Source of the DNA: Brachypterus glaber | Taxonomy: Eukaryota > Arthropoda > Insecta > Coleoptera > Kateretidae | Direction: 5' to 3' | Length of the DNA: 64,000 bases | NCBI GenBank assembly: GCA_958510825.1 | Contig: OY294045.1 | Location: 14,063,916 to 14,127,915 of the forward strand | Part shown: one piece after another, positions 53,500 to 64,000 of the stretch | How positions within the stretch are numbered: position 1 is the stretch's first letter | Layout: each line of letters opens with the position of its first letter | The notes under the pieces: model-generated | Told to the model about the DNA's origin: nothing | What the model saw: the letters and a program-made list of their open reading frames with translations, nothing else | Databases searched by the model: none | Made by a program: the position numbers and the translations under genes

Positions 53500-56340
53500 A
53501 AAAAAAGGATTTCTTGGACCAAGTCTTTCAATATATTCAAAGCTTATTCTCTTGTTTCATGGCTAGCATTTCTTGGAACCAAAATCAATGTGGCCTTAGA
53601 TCTTCAATTGATGAAGGCGGGCCATTTATACGTAGTGCATTGCCCCTAATTGATATAGTAGGTGTACAATTTATCTATAAGCATTACATTTTTTATGTGT
53701 TTTCTTTATACATTCCTGATACAACTAAAACTGCACATTATGAAAGTCTATTTGATTGTTTGGAGTCATTAGATTGTCTAAATGAAGCTGACGTATATTT
53801 TATAGGTGACTTTAACCTAACAGAATATTCAAGTAACATTACTACTCCTAAAACATTAGCTTTTAAAAGATTTTGTAATTATTACGATCTACTTCAACTA
53901 AATTTTATTCTTAATGGCAATGAACGGTTATTAGATTTGGTTTCTGCAAATACAAGATGTCGAGTTGAAAAGGCTCATGATTTGCTAGTTAAGTAAGATC
54001 TTCCCGATCACCCTGCTTTATGTATTTTTATTAATACACACATTATTGAGAAGAATAATTTTCCCACCAACGAAACATCCAAATATAATTTTAAAAAAAC
54101 TAACTTTAAAGGCTTATATCAAGAATTGTCTGTACTGGATTGGTCTATTCTTAGTAACCTTACAGAAGTCAACATTGCATGTAATGCTTTTTATAATAAG
54201 CTTGAGTCTATTTTTGAGAAATATGTGCCTAAGATTATCAGTAAAAGTAGTTCTTATCCTAAATGGTTTACAAAAGGCATCATTAAAGATATAAAATTAA
54301 AACATAAATTTTGGAAAAAATATAAACAAACATTCGATCCATCTGCTTTGGAAAGTTTTCAGTCATTGAGGTCAAAAATTAAACTTAATATAAAGGTTTC
54401 ATATAAATCATATCTTGAAAATGTCGAAAACAACATTACAAAAAACCCAAATAGTTTTTGGTCCTACGTTAATAATAAGAGAGGTTCGGATCCTATACCC
54501 AATTTACTCGTCTATGAAGAAACAGAACTAAAGGATCCACAAAGCATAGTAAATGCGTTTGCGACGTTTTTTCAAAAATCTTATGGGGCGAGCAGTTCTG
54601 CAAAAAACTTAAATTTCGAATCAAACAGTCATAACATTAATTACTTTAACATTATTCAAATTAAAGAGCGTGATGTTTTATGTGCTCTCAGAAGTTTAAA
54701 ATCAAAATTTACTGCTGGTCCGGATGGTGTACCCTCATTTCTATTAAAAGACTGCGCTTCTGTTCTATCAGCTCTTTTAACTGTTTTGTTTAATTTAGCC
54801 CTTAAGACTGGTAAGTTTCCAGACAAGTGGAAAATATCAAAAATAATTCCTATTTTTAAAAAGGGTGTCAAGAAAAAGGTGGAGAATTACCGCCCTATAA
54901 CTTTAATCTCAAATTTTGCAAAAGCATTTGAGATAGTCTTACACAAATTAATTTACGCTAATATCAATCACTTATTATCTAAATATCAACATGGATTTTT
55001 AAGAGGAAGATCTACAATTACGAATCTCTCATGTATTCTTGAATATATTTCAAAGTTTTTAGACTATGGTGAGCAAATTGACGTGATATACACAGACTTC
55101 TCAAAAGCTTTTGACGTGCTGGATCATATTATTCTTCTTAAGGCAATGTATGACATGGGATTCTCCATAGAATTAATAAATTTTTTCTACTCATACCTAG
55201 TAGATAGATTACAATTTGTAGAGTATCGCGGCTTCAAATCTTGGTTATTTCTGACAACGTCAGGGGTACCCCAAGGGTCTATATTGGGCCCTTTACTCTT
55301 TCTTATATTTGTTAATACCATTTTTAATTTAATTGTTGTACCAGCACTTGCTTTCGCAGATGATGCTAAACTATATTACAGAATAAAAAGTATATTAGAT
55401 TGTCAATTACTTCAAAATGCTTTAAATAATTTGGTTAAATGGTGCGAAAAAAATAAGTTACCCCTTAACGCTGCAAAATGTAATGTTCTCTCATTCACCA
55501 GGAAAAATAATACTTTGCAATTTAATTATAAAATTGGAGACACAATCTTAACCAGAGTTTCTGAAATTAGAGATTTGGGAGTTACATTTGATAGTAGATT
55601 AGACTTCGGAGTTCATATAGAAAAAACTACATCATCAGCATTGCGCAGCCTTGGCTTTGTCATTAGAAATAGCTATGGCTTTAAGGATAAATCTGCCCTA
55701 TTCATACTTTTTAATTCATTTGTCTTGTCAAAACTTGAATATGCTAGCCTAATTTGGAATCCTAAATTTAAATATCAAAGTGATAGTATCGAAAAAATTT
55801 TAAGAAAATTCTTAAAATTCGTTAGTTTTAAAATTGATGGTGTTTATCCCAATACAGGCATTAATAACCAACTTTTACTTGACATATTTAATGTTAATAC
55901 TTTAAAAAGCAGAAGAGCTACCAACTCTGTTCTTTTTTTGTATAAAATAATTAATAACAAAATTGACTGTCCCGAACTTTTGGAAATGTTAAATTTTCAT
56001 GTTCCTACAGCAAATACTCGTTTATGTAATACTTTTTACTTATTAAAACCTAGAACCAACTTACCTAAATTTTCACCAATCTACTCAATGTGCAATAATT
56101 ATCATGCAATTCAATCAGATGTAGATATATTTAACTGCAGCCCCAGTCGTATTAAATTTACATTTCGCCAATTAGACCTGGATTAACATTTTTTTTTTTT
56201 TTGTGTACGTAGTATATTAATTAACCTTTGTAATTTTTTGTTAAGACTCTTTGTTTCGATGTGACTCATCCTAGAATTGGTTTTATACTGTTGGATGTAA
56301 CTTAAATAAATAAATAAATAAAAAATAAATAAATAAATAA
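53500..56340 (+). pseudogene. Non-LTR retrotransposon polymerase, nearly open, one internal stop
   Basis: One frame (53514-56186) is open except for TAA at 53994-53996. The N-terminal part shows the end of an apurinic-type endonuclease (VYFIGDFNLTEY; DLPDHPAL after the stop). Reverse transcriptase follows: AGPDGVPSFLLKDC, NYRPITLISNFAKAFE, DVIYTDFSKAFDVLDH, TTSGVPQGSILGPLLF, AFADDAKLYYRIKS, DLGVTFDSRLDFGVHI. The endonuclease start looks shortened, so the copy is 5'-truncated or rearranged. The 3' end is (AAAT)n at 56305-56340. It is the longer relative of the fragment in the METTL17 intron. Likely immobile by itself. Confidence 0.9.
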
Positions 56341-56477
56341 AACCAAAACGTCAATCGTTCTTTTTTGTTCGCTCTAATAACTTTACTAATATTCGAAGTT
56401 CCATAATGTTACAACCATTAATGTCATTATTAAGTATATTAAAAACTGCAGTCTGCAGTGTTCCAATACCTAATAAT

Positions 56478-58062
56478 AAATATGAGGCAAAACGCGTGAA
56501 ACTGCCCCCTTTCTATCTCGATGTCACCGATTTTTACCAAACTTTAATAGTCAACTAGTTGTACATCTAGACTGGGTTGTACTGTACTGCAATCTTTTTC
56601 AAATAGCGCCTCGCGTTGCAAAAAAACATAAATGTTTAGCAAAATTTAAAATTAAGTAAAAAAAGACTATTTTGATTTGTTACTTTTATTGATTTATTTA
56701 AATGTCGAAATAATATATTTCTAACCTAATATATAATAAGAAAATGAAACATTTCCAACTCAAAAGATGCTATTTGGCCGAGGCGCAGCTTAGGCCAAAT
56801 TAGCATCTCGAGAGTTGGAAATGTCATTTTCTTATGTGGTTAGAACAGAATTTTATTCACAAGCATAAATAAACAAGATATTACCTCGTAAAATTCACTA
56901 TTTTAAATGATCTTCTACAGAAACTTTGCAGATTTCTAACGTCACTATAAATTTCAACTAAATAATAATTTAAATAAGTGGCTCGTTGTTATTTCCTATT
57001 ATTAGTCTCGGTATGATCATATGAACTATATAATATATAAATAAATATTATTTCTTATTGTTTTTCGTAGAAATAAATAAAAATGTTAGGTTATTTTACT
57101 CGCAAACTTCAACTGTTTACAGACAAGGCGATAGTTACGTCATCTATGAGGTGTTACCAAAATCTAAAAAACAAGTAAGATATGAATTCATTTCTAACCT
57201 TGTTTAAAAATGAAAGTTTTTTTAACTTTAAAAGAATTAAACAAAAATGATAGGTTTTGCAACTTTTTATAACGCATATAAAGGACTTTTTTCTATATGC
57301 TTGTAAATAAAATCTTTATTCGATAGCCCAATAGTCTACAGGGGGCGGAAAGCCGTTTGGTTTGCTAGAAAAGCGAAAGCGCGCAGACAATACATGAATA
57401 AATTATGCCCTAAATAAAATGTTAATATAATTTACCCTTTTAAAAAAAAAATATTTTTTAAAAATAATTTTTGTGATACATTTTTCAAGAATTTAAAAGA
57501 GCATACCTAAATTAGTAAAAATTATTATTTTCATATTTATAAAATTCAAAATAGCGCCGCTATTAAGCATTCTTTATAAACTTATAAAGAATGCTTAGCT
57601 TAAGATAAGTTAAACCATAGAAAAAAAATTATCTCTCCAAAATAAAAATTAATTGTCTATTAAACAAACATTACAGACAATTGTTTTGACTTTTTTAACA
57701 TAAAGTAATTTTCAAGTTTTTAAATATATAAACAAATTAACTTGAAAATGACTTTATGTTAAAAAAGTTGAAAAAATTGTCTTTAATGTTTGTTTAATAG
57801 ACAACTAATTTATATTTTTTCTATGGTTTATTTAAATCAACTCCAATGAGTAAGGATCAAGAATTTCTTAATTTAAGATAAGTTGTTAAATATGAAATAT
57901 TCAACTATAGTCAGAAATCTTAAACCCCCGCAGTGCGCTGTTTGAAAAAAATTGGGGAACAGTACATATCTGGCCTAGATGTACAACTATTTTAAGTTAG
58001 GTCAAAATCGGTGATATCGAGGCAGAAAAGTGGCAGATTTACGCGTTTCGCCCCATATTCTC
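56478..58062. mobile_element. 1.58-kb element with long diverged TIRs
   Basis: Left GAGGCAAAACGCGTGAAACTG, right inverse around TTACGCGTTTCGCCCCATAT. The arms also share TTGTACATCTAGACTGG-type text, ATCTCGATGTCACCGATTTT and their complements. It contains the small palindrome at 56745-56840 (AAATGACATTTCCAACT type) and the one at 57608-57838. No transposase recognised; a 50-codon open stretch at about 57060-57200 is not convincing. Confidence 0.6.
57608..57838. mobile_element. 231-bp nested palindrome
   Basis: AAACCATAGAAAAAAAATTA, TTGTCTATTAAACAAACATT and TTAACATAAAGTAATTTTCAAG are all mirrored on the right. Near-complete inverted repeat around TTTAAATATATAAACAAATT. Confidence 0.75.
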
Positions 58063-58282
58063 AATGGATTTTTCATTAATGATCATTAGACAAAATATAA
58101 AAGAAAATTATAAAATCATTGTTAAATTGACGGTGCGGATAATTACTTTGTCAACTGATACACATATTAAATACATGTAAGTATTTTATAATAATGAAAC
58201 GATATTAATAATTGAGCATTTTCACGCAAAGAATTTTAAATATTAAAAATATACAGATATCTTACGACTTGTTTATGATTTT

Positions 58283-59492
58283 ATACAGGGTGTCCGAAAA
58301 TAACGTTTGGAAGCTTCGGAAACCAATTCCTGGGGCGAAAATAAGAAAAAAGTTTCTATGGACATGGGTCCGAAAACGCTTATTCGCGGATGTACAGCCC
58401 TCCAATGTTGGGGCCCTAAATAAGGTTTGTATTTATTATCTCAGGAACCCTTTGAAATATAGCAACGAGGTTTTGCATGTAAACTAATCTTAAAAAGGCC
58501 CATATTCGTATTTTATTTTCATGTAATTATTTTAACCAGTAGTGTGCAAAACGGGGGGGGGGGCTTATCAGTTTTTAGTCCCAAGCTTTTTTCTGTGTAA
58601 CTTTTTTGTAATTTTATTACTGAAACATGATTCCTCAGATTAAAATCCATAAAAAGGGTCCTCTTGTTGTACTGTAGGATTAACCGTTTTCGAGAAAAAA
58701 TCATTTGATTAACCGTTTTGGAGAAAAAATCATTTGAAGGTGAAATTTCACGGTTCGAGGACGAAAAATTAAATACTAAAATGCTGAAAACCAAAATTTC
58801 AATGATGCAGGATTATTTCATATGAAAAACTATATGAAAAAAATTTCTATACATGTAGGTCAAAAAATCGCTTTTAAAGTTACTATGGCCCTTTAAAAAT
58901 TGTCCATTTTTAGGAGACCATAGCTTCATTAGGATTTTTTTTTGGAAGTATCTGTATATGAGGTTTTTTTCTTAGTTTTTGATGTACATTCCCCTGCATC
59001 ATTAAAATGTTAGTTTTCAATATTTTAGTATTTAATTTTTTCTCATCGAACCTTGAAATTTCACCTTCAAATGATTTTTTCTCGAAAACAGTTAATCCTA
59101 CAGTATTGCAACAAGAGTACCTTTTTTATGTATTTTGACCTAAGGAATCATTTTCCAAAAATAAAATTACAAAAAAATTACACAGAAAAAAGTTTGTGAC
59201 AAAAAACTGATAAGACCCCCCGTTTCGCACACCCCTGGTTAAAATAAGTACATGAAAATAATATACGAAGATGGGCCTTATTAAGATTAGTTTACATGCA
59301 AAACCTCGTTGCTATATCTCAAAGGGTTCCTAAGATAATTAATAAAAACCTTCTTTAGGGCCCCAACATTATAGAGCTGTAGCTCCGTCAATAAGCATTT
59401 TCGGACCCATATCCATAGAAACTCTTTTTCTTATTTTCGTCAGAGGAACTTGCTTTCGAATTTTTCAAAAGTTATTTCCGGATACCCTGTAT
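58283..59492. mobile_element. 1.21-kb long-arm palindrome, TACAGGGTGTCCG ends
   Basis: TACAGGGTGTCCGAAAATAA at the left and CCGGATACCCTGTATA at the right. The arms mirror each other over more than 500 bp (GGCCCATATTCGTATT against the inverse near 59265, TTAACCGTTTTCGAGAAAAA against its inverse). Sequence homology to 27874-29045 is clear. Contains a direct duplication of the GATTAACCGTTTTsGAGAAA segment at about 58679 and 58708. Confidence 0.8.
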
Positions 59493-60690
59493 ATTGAAAA
59501 AATAACGATATCTAAACAAGATATCTGCATTTAATATCTAAAATTCTTTAATACATATTTTAAACAAGCAATATTAAAATTCAAAGATATGTGGTAAATA
59601 GATATTTCAACATTTAGTTTCTTAACTTTTTTTTTCTTAAAAAGGAGATTAAAAGTATTGAATTGGCAAGGGGAGGAATTTTGTACACCCACTTTGAATA
59701 TTTCAAAGTACTTACATAGGATTTTTACTGGTAAATACTTCGAGTACTTTAAACGAACCCGAACTTTAAATGAATGAACTCATAAAGTGGATCCAAAAGA
59801 ACTTTTTTTCAGAACTTTTGGGTGCTTAAAATAGCATATACAACATTAGCCCAGTGAATAGAGGAATAAACCATACAAAAGGTCCGGTAGTTCTAGATTT
59901 TTTATATTTTGTGTAGGTCGGTAAGTTAGTGAAAAATCCAAGTTTTCGTCACCCCACCCCCTGTGCTCCCTCCGCCATGGAAAATCCGCCGAAAATTTGC
60001 ACTTTTTTCAGTTTTTCGCCTATAACTCCATTTCAGTGCACTTAAGAGCAAAACAAGTTATTTTTGATTTTGTAAAAGACAAAATTTTCTTTAAATTTCA
60101 TACCATATGTTTTTTTTACCATCAAATTTGCAAAAGAAACGGAGCTATGTACGCCAAAAAAGGGCTAAAATCGCGTAACTAGCAAAATTTAGGGGATATT
60201 CTTTTTCAAATAGGACAGATGTTCGACTTCACCTCTCCGATTTTTTTAGGTGCTTAAAATAGTGTTTTATTTAATAAATGCAAATTGATTTTTCCGAAAA
60301 AAAAAATCTGCAAGGGATTTAAAAAACTTATATAATTCGGTTTCTAATTAACCCATGTTTTTTTTTGTTACCAACATTGTAAAGCGCATTGAATTTCGCT
60401 TTGGAAAAAGTATTCGGTGTTTATCATGACAACATTAGATCATATATACATAGATGCGCCTTGAGTTCACTCCAAACCGAAATGTTTACATTGCTACATG
60501 CAGGTAAATTTCACCTTCCCGCTTCTGGTCACCACCCACCGCTATAGTGGTTTGTTAACAAATATGTTATACTTCACCTCCTCGCAAGCTCACCGCTATA
60601 GTGGTTTGTTTACAATTGGCCTTGTATATGTTCTACATAAAACAAATCAACATTAATGCCATATCTGTGTATATTTGATCTAATATGACA
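59493..60690. other. No gene seen; short tandem words
   Basis: AT-rich. CACCGCTATAGTGGTTTGTT occurs twice (about 60537 and 60591) with similar C-rich flanks. The other ORF (61 codons at 59997) lacks features. Confidence 0.4.
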
Positions 60691-60699
60691 ACAGCATTT

Positions 60700-60900
60700 C
60701 AGCCATTTTGATATTTTAATCGGTGGCGCCATCTAGCGGAAATTAATGATTTATAATGCAGACCAGTAATAATTAGGTTACTGGTCTCTATTTTTCATTA
60801 CAGGTCAGGTCCAGGCGTGAAAACAGTGGGACAAGAAATCACGTACTTCCCAAACTTTATTAATACATGAAATGCATTGGCGCCATCGATTAAAATATCA
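60700..60900. repeat. Inverted repeat GATATTTTAATCG.TGGCGCCAT
   Basis: GATATTTTAATCGGTGGCGCCAT (part) at about 60709 is mirrored by TTGGCGCCATCGATTAAAATATC near 60880 (part). Probably a diverged MITE. Confidence 0.5.
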
Positions 60901-62447
60901 TTATTAATGCTTAAAGCAAGATGTCTGAACTGCTGTTGTCTTGATAAATACGAATATAATCTAATACATTTCGTTTGAAACACTTAAATGTACAGTTTTA
61001 GTCCAAGTTTTTTTTACTTTTGAGACTGAGAAGGGTAATAAATGTTATAAACGGTGCCTTGTGAGCTATCAACAAATGTTTTTTTTGTGGTTGTTTATTT
61101 GGGTTACGCGTATTTAGAACTTCAGTTTTATATGATATGTGCTTTTCTTGTGGAATGCAGGAAAAAATATTTGTGGTAAATATGAAAAGAACTAAAAAAG
61201 TAACTATTATATTATTATTTTCTTCATTTGAATTCAAGCATCTAGGTTACAAAAAAAAATAGTACTTTATTTTTAAATAAAAACAGTTGCGAATAAAATA
61301 GTATACAGGTCTCCCGAAAAATGGTACTTTTCCTCGACCTATAAATGGTCTCGGTACTTCGTGCCTCTCCCATTAATAAGGTCTCGGAAAAGTACTATTT
61401 GCCGCGTCGACCTTTAATCTAGTATTACCTGCAACTTAAAAAAATGTTTAAATTTTTGCATTTAATACTACTTATCTTAAAATTATGGTCATAAGGGGGT
61501 TTCTATCTATTAGATGTCCTTAAAGGACACTAAATCTGTAAACTCTAGTTCAGTTTCCTGCGCCACAGATCTAGTGTCTTTAGTTATATCCCCATTACCC
61601 GTTTAAACTCCCCACTGACACCAAAAATACGCAATAATTTAATTTTTGTGACGGATACTAAAAACATCAGAAATATCCACCACTATCGTGTAAAAATGCA
61701 ACAATAGTAATACTAATAATATATCCTGAGTAAAGAAAACAAAAGACAGGAATCTTAATTTTCATGTTTCTAACTGTTATCCTTGGTTCCGGTATTAAAA
61801 GTTCACTTTCATTATCTATATGGAGAAAAGTGCTGTATTATGGTGCGGTGAGATAGACACTTGCACTTTTTAAACTCCGCCGCACTTTCACACATGCTCA
61901 ATGGTCCATTTTTAATGGTCATTTGCCGCCTTTGCAGCTCTGTCACGGCCAATAGTCCAATCAAAATAGTATTTACTTGACCTGTTTATTTTTTTAATAT
62001 TAAAATTAATACTTTTAAAAAAATACATTTACCTATACAATAAATAAAATAATTTTTTAGTACTTTCTGGATACAATTTAAAGTACTAAACAATTATTTT
62101 ATTTATTCATAATGGAACTGGATAATGGCTTCTTGTTAATAGTATATTACTTACCAAGTGAGAGAAGTTTAACATTTTTGACCTGCGTCAAATTGTTAAA
62201 TGTTAAATCTTCACTCACGTGCAAAATATAGTATTTTTTTCACTACCAGTACAATTAATTAGCTATTTATTTATTTTACTAAAATTTAATGAAAAAGCTT
62301 ATAAATTTAAAATATCACGCTGACCGTTCGCAGTCATTAAAAAAACAAATGAATAACTTGACATTTCTGGCAGAAATTTTCTGGTGATCTGCTGAAATTA
62401 TTAAGTTAGAAAGTGTTTCCGTATTAAGTTTAATAAAACATAGAAAA
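60901..62447. other. No gene seen; small inverted repeats
   Basis: Inverted pairs: GGACACTAAATCTGT..CAGATCTAGTGTCTTTAG at about 61525-61585; AAGTACT..AGTACTTTT around 61320-61400; and TTAACATTT..AAATGTTAAAT near 62170-62205. No exon-like text on either strand. Confidence 0.4.
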
Positions 62448-62576
62448 ATGAAAAGTGAAATTCAAAGTGATGATTCTGGTACTCCCCCAGAAATAAGGGG
62501 ACAGGCGAAAACTGTGAGGGAGAATCTATTGCCTCAAAAATCAATATATGGGGGTTGTACCTCTAGTAACCTATAA
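62448..62576 (+). CDS. Weak candidate short ORF or first exon
   Basis: ATG after an AAAA start context opens 42 codons: MKSEIQSDDSGTPPEIRG, then QAKTVRENLLPQKS. The acidic start and LLPQKS text is the style of the N-terminus of some tyrosine-recombinase-like insect proteins, but this resemblance is only from memory. No donor site in the right place was found. It could be a relic. Confidence 0.2.
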   Translation: MKSEIQSDDSGTPPEIRGQAKTVRENLLPQKSIYGGCTSSNL

Positions 62577-63178
62577 TCCTTACGGTAATATATGGGTTGT
62601 ATAAGTTATGGTTGAATAGAAGGACCAATGATTTTCACTTTTCGAAGTTTTTTTTGTAAAACATGTTTTATAGATACTAATTTAGTTAATATTCTTTAAT
62701 TTATCATGCAATAAATTAATTTGGTGCCTAAAGACACTTGTGATTTAATAATTAAGTGAAACGTCAGATGTCAAAACAGCTGAATAAAAATTCATTATTA
62801 ACCATGGTGCAATTTCATTATTTTTAGAACCTCTGACGTCATAGGTAGAGAAATAATATTTCTACCAATGAAAAGAACAGTAATAAAGATGTGGTTTTAG
62901 GCTGGTGGTGAAAAAACTATTTTATTTACCTACAGGTTAAGATTTATAATACCTAACATTTCTTGACCTTTTTTTTTCAAAAAATTAATATATTTTTTTT
63001 AATTGAATTTTTTTGATAGGACGTATCGTTTGACTTTTACATCCTTAAAAATATGCTATGTGATCTCTTTTTAGGCTCGATCCAGCATGTTAGCGTTGAG
63101 CTACAAACCTGAAATTTGGTACCTATGCAGATTTAGGGGGCGTCCCAAAAAATATATTTAATAGGGACCACTCTAAAG

Positions 63179-63501
63179 CAGTGTCGAACTGGGCAGCTCG
63201 AGGCTAGTTGTAACCCGTTAGGGGCCCACAAGTAAAATTCTCCGCCTGAAATCTTTTTTTCCCTCCCAAATTTTGGTGACTGCGCCACAGATCTAGTGTC
63301 CTTAAGCTTATCACCTCCAAAAAATTTTCACCCCTGCCAGAAATTTTGATTACTAAAAAAAAAGCTCCTCACCTCCTGGCGGAAATTTTGTTGACGGAAA
63401 AAGAGACTACTTAAGAGGTCCTCACCTCCGGCGAGAAGCCCCCAAAGTATGGGGGCCCCGTGAGATTTTTCTCACTATCTCACCTATCCAGTCCGACGCT
63501 G
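63179..63501. mobile_element. hAT-like non-autonomous element, 8-bp target duplication
   Basis: Ends CAGTGTCGAACTGGG and CCAGTCCGACGCTG form a 14-bp TIR with the CAGxGTCGxACTGG pattern of hAT elements. CTCTAAAG stands directly outside both ends (63171-63178 and 63502-63509), the 8-bp duplication hAT makes. 323 bp, non-coding; contains the TGCGCCACAGATCTAGTGTC word also found near 61557. Confidence 0.85.
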
Positions 63502-63509
63502 CTCTAAAG

Positions 63510-64000
63510 TACCTATACACTTATACCACAATATAAATATAAAATCTTAACCCTCATAATATTATTATGCTAACCTAATTTTCTACTATGCAAAAAAATG
63601 TGCACTGCCGCATTTTATTGAAATTTATACAAATGCAGTAAATATACGGGTTATCTGCAAAAATTAATAATATGGAATTTAAAAAGTGAATTAAAGAATT
63701 TACATATCTTCTGAAAACAAAATTCTGTTTTTAAATATTTTTCATAAACTTCCTACTACTAATAGCCCAAAGACTTTTTTAACACTAATCCCAGCTAACC
63801 AGCTATATGACTGCGAGATAACTTCTGTAAAGACTTTGCTAGTATACGTATTATACGTATACTAAAAAAAAAGTTTATTTTTTTAAGGTATGGTTATTTT
63901 AAACCTTCCCGCTTGTAAAAAATCTAGAAATTAACATAGCTACGTAAGATACGCATGCGTCGTAAGCGAAATGACTAGGTCCAATTTACACAACCGTAAA
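63510..64000. other. No gene seen
   Basis: AT-rich. A perfect 25-bp palindrome TAGTATACGTATTATACGTATACTA-type sequence lies at about 63839-63864. Nothing else recognised. Confidence 0.4.

Noticed and set aside
57060..57210. Open stretch with YRQGDSYVIYEVLPKSKKQ and a GTAAGA donor
   Set aside because: It lies inside a TIR element, is very short and has no partner exon.
60998..61237. 79-codon minus-strand ORF with a hydrophobic N-terminal part
   Set aside because: It starts only from TTG, ends without any motif and has no promoter or splice support.

Overview
The window looks like one AT-rich stretch of an insect nuclear genome. Supporting signs are spliced genes with GT-AG introns, non-LTR retrotransposons, a tRNA-derived SINE and very many palindromic MITE-like repeats. 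The gene content (UHRF1, METTL17, an insect-type Ly6 protein, Trp/Lys- and His-rich secreted proteins) fits an insect. A beetle is my best guess, but nothing here proves the order. There is one 200-N assembly gap at 7521-7720.

Layout. (1) 1-3950: the last two coding exons of a METTL17-like mitochondrial protein gene (+), split by an intron that contains a truncated LINE and two other repeats. (2) 4016-7253: repeats, a LINE 3' end, and an intact single-exon Ly6/three-finger protein gene (-). (3) 7254-10331: gap, low-complexity DNA and the UHRF1 upstream region. (4) 10332-15266: a complete three-exon UHRF1 gene (+) with UBL, tandem Tudor, PHD, SRA and RING domains. (5) 15439-22440: a repeat field with palindromes, a tandem array bounded by short terminal inverted repeats, and two nested TAA-flanked elements. 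(6) 22562-36978: two convergent paralogous genes for secreted Trp/Lys- and His-rich proteins, called W1 (+) and W2 (-) here. W1 has a duplicated signal-peptide exon. Between the genes lie SINEs, MITEs, a near-perfect hairpin and a small Cys-rich ORF. (7) 38100-42182: three phase-consistent exons of an unrecognised gene (+), with an in-frame TAG that coincides with a possible 3' splice site. (8) 42378-64000: almost only mobile DNA, including a GC-rich LINE remnant with RNase H, a nearly open LINE polymerase with one internal stop, long palindromes, and a hAT-like element with a perfect 8-bp target duplication.

How the genes relate. UHRF1 is the maintenance-methylation reader that recruits DNMT1. 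Its 5-methylcytosine pocket looks intact here, but several residues that read histone H3 in the human protein are changed. METTL17 works in mitochondrial ribosome assembly and has no evident link to UHRF1. W1 and W2 share exon structure, a Trp/Lys-rich body, His-rich blocks and a C-terminal EWFP...GWD motif, so they are probably tandem-derived paralogs encoding an extracellular matrix, cuticle or secretion component. No CRISPR array, rRNA, canonical tRNA or operon was seen, and none is expected.

All coordinates for spliced genes come from reading splice sites and phases by eye. Repeat boundaries are approximate unless a target duplication is stated.
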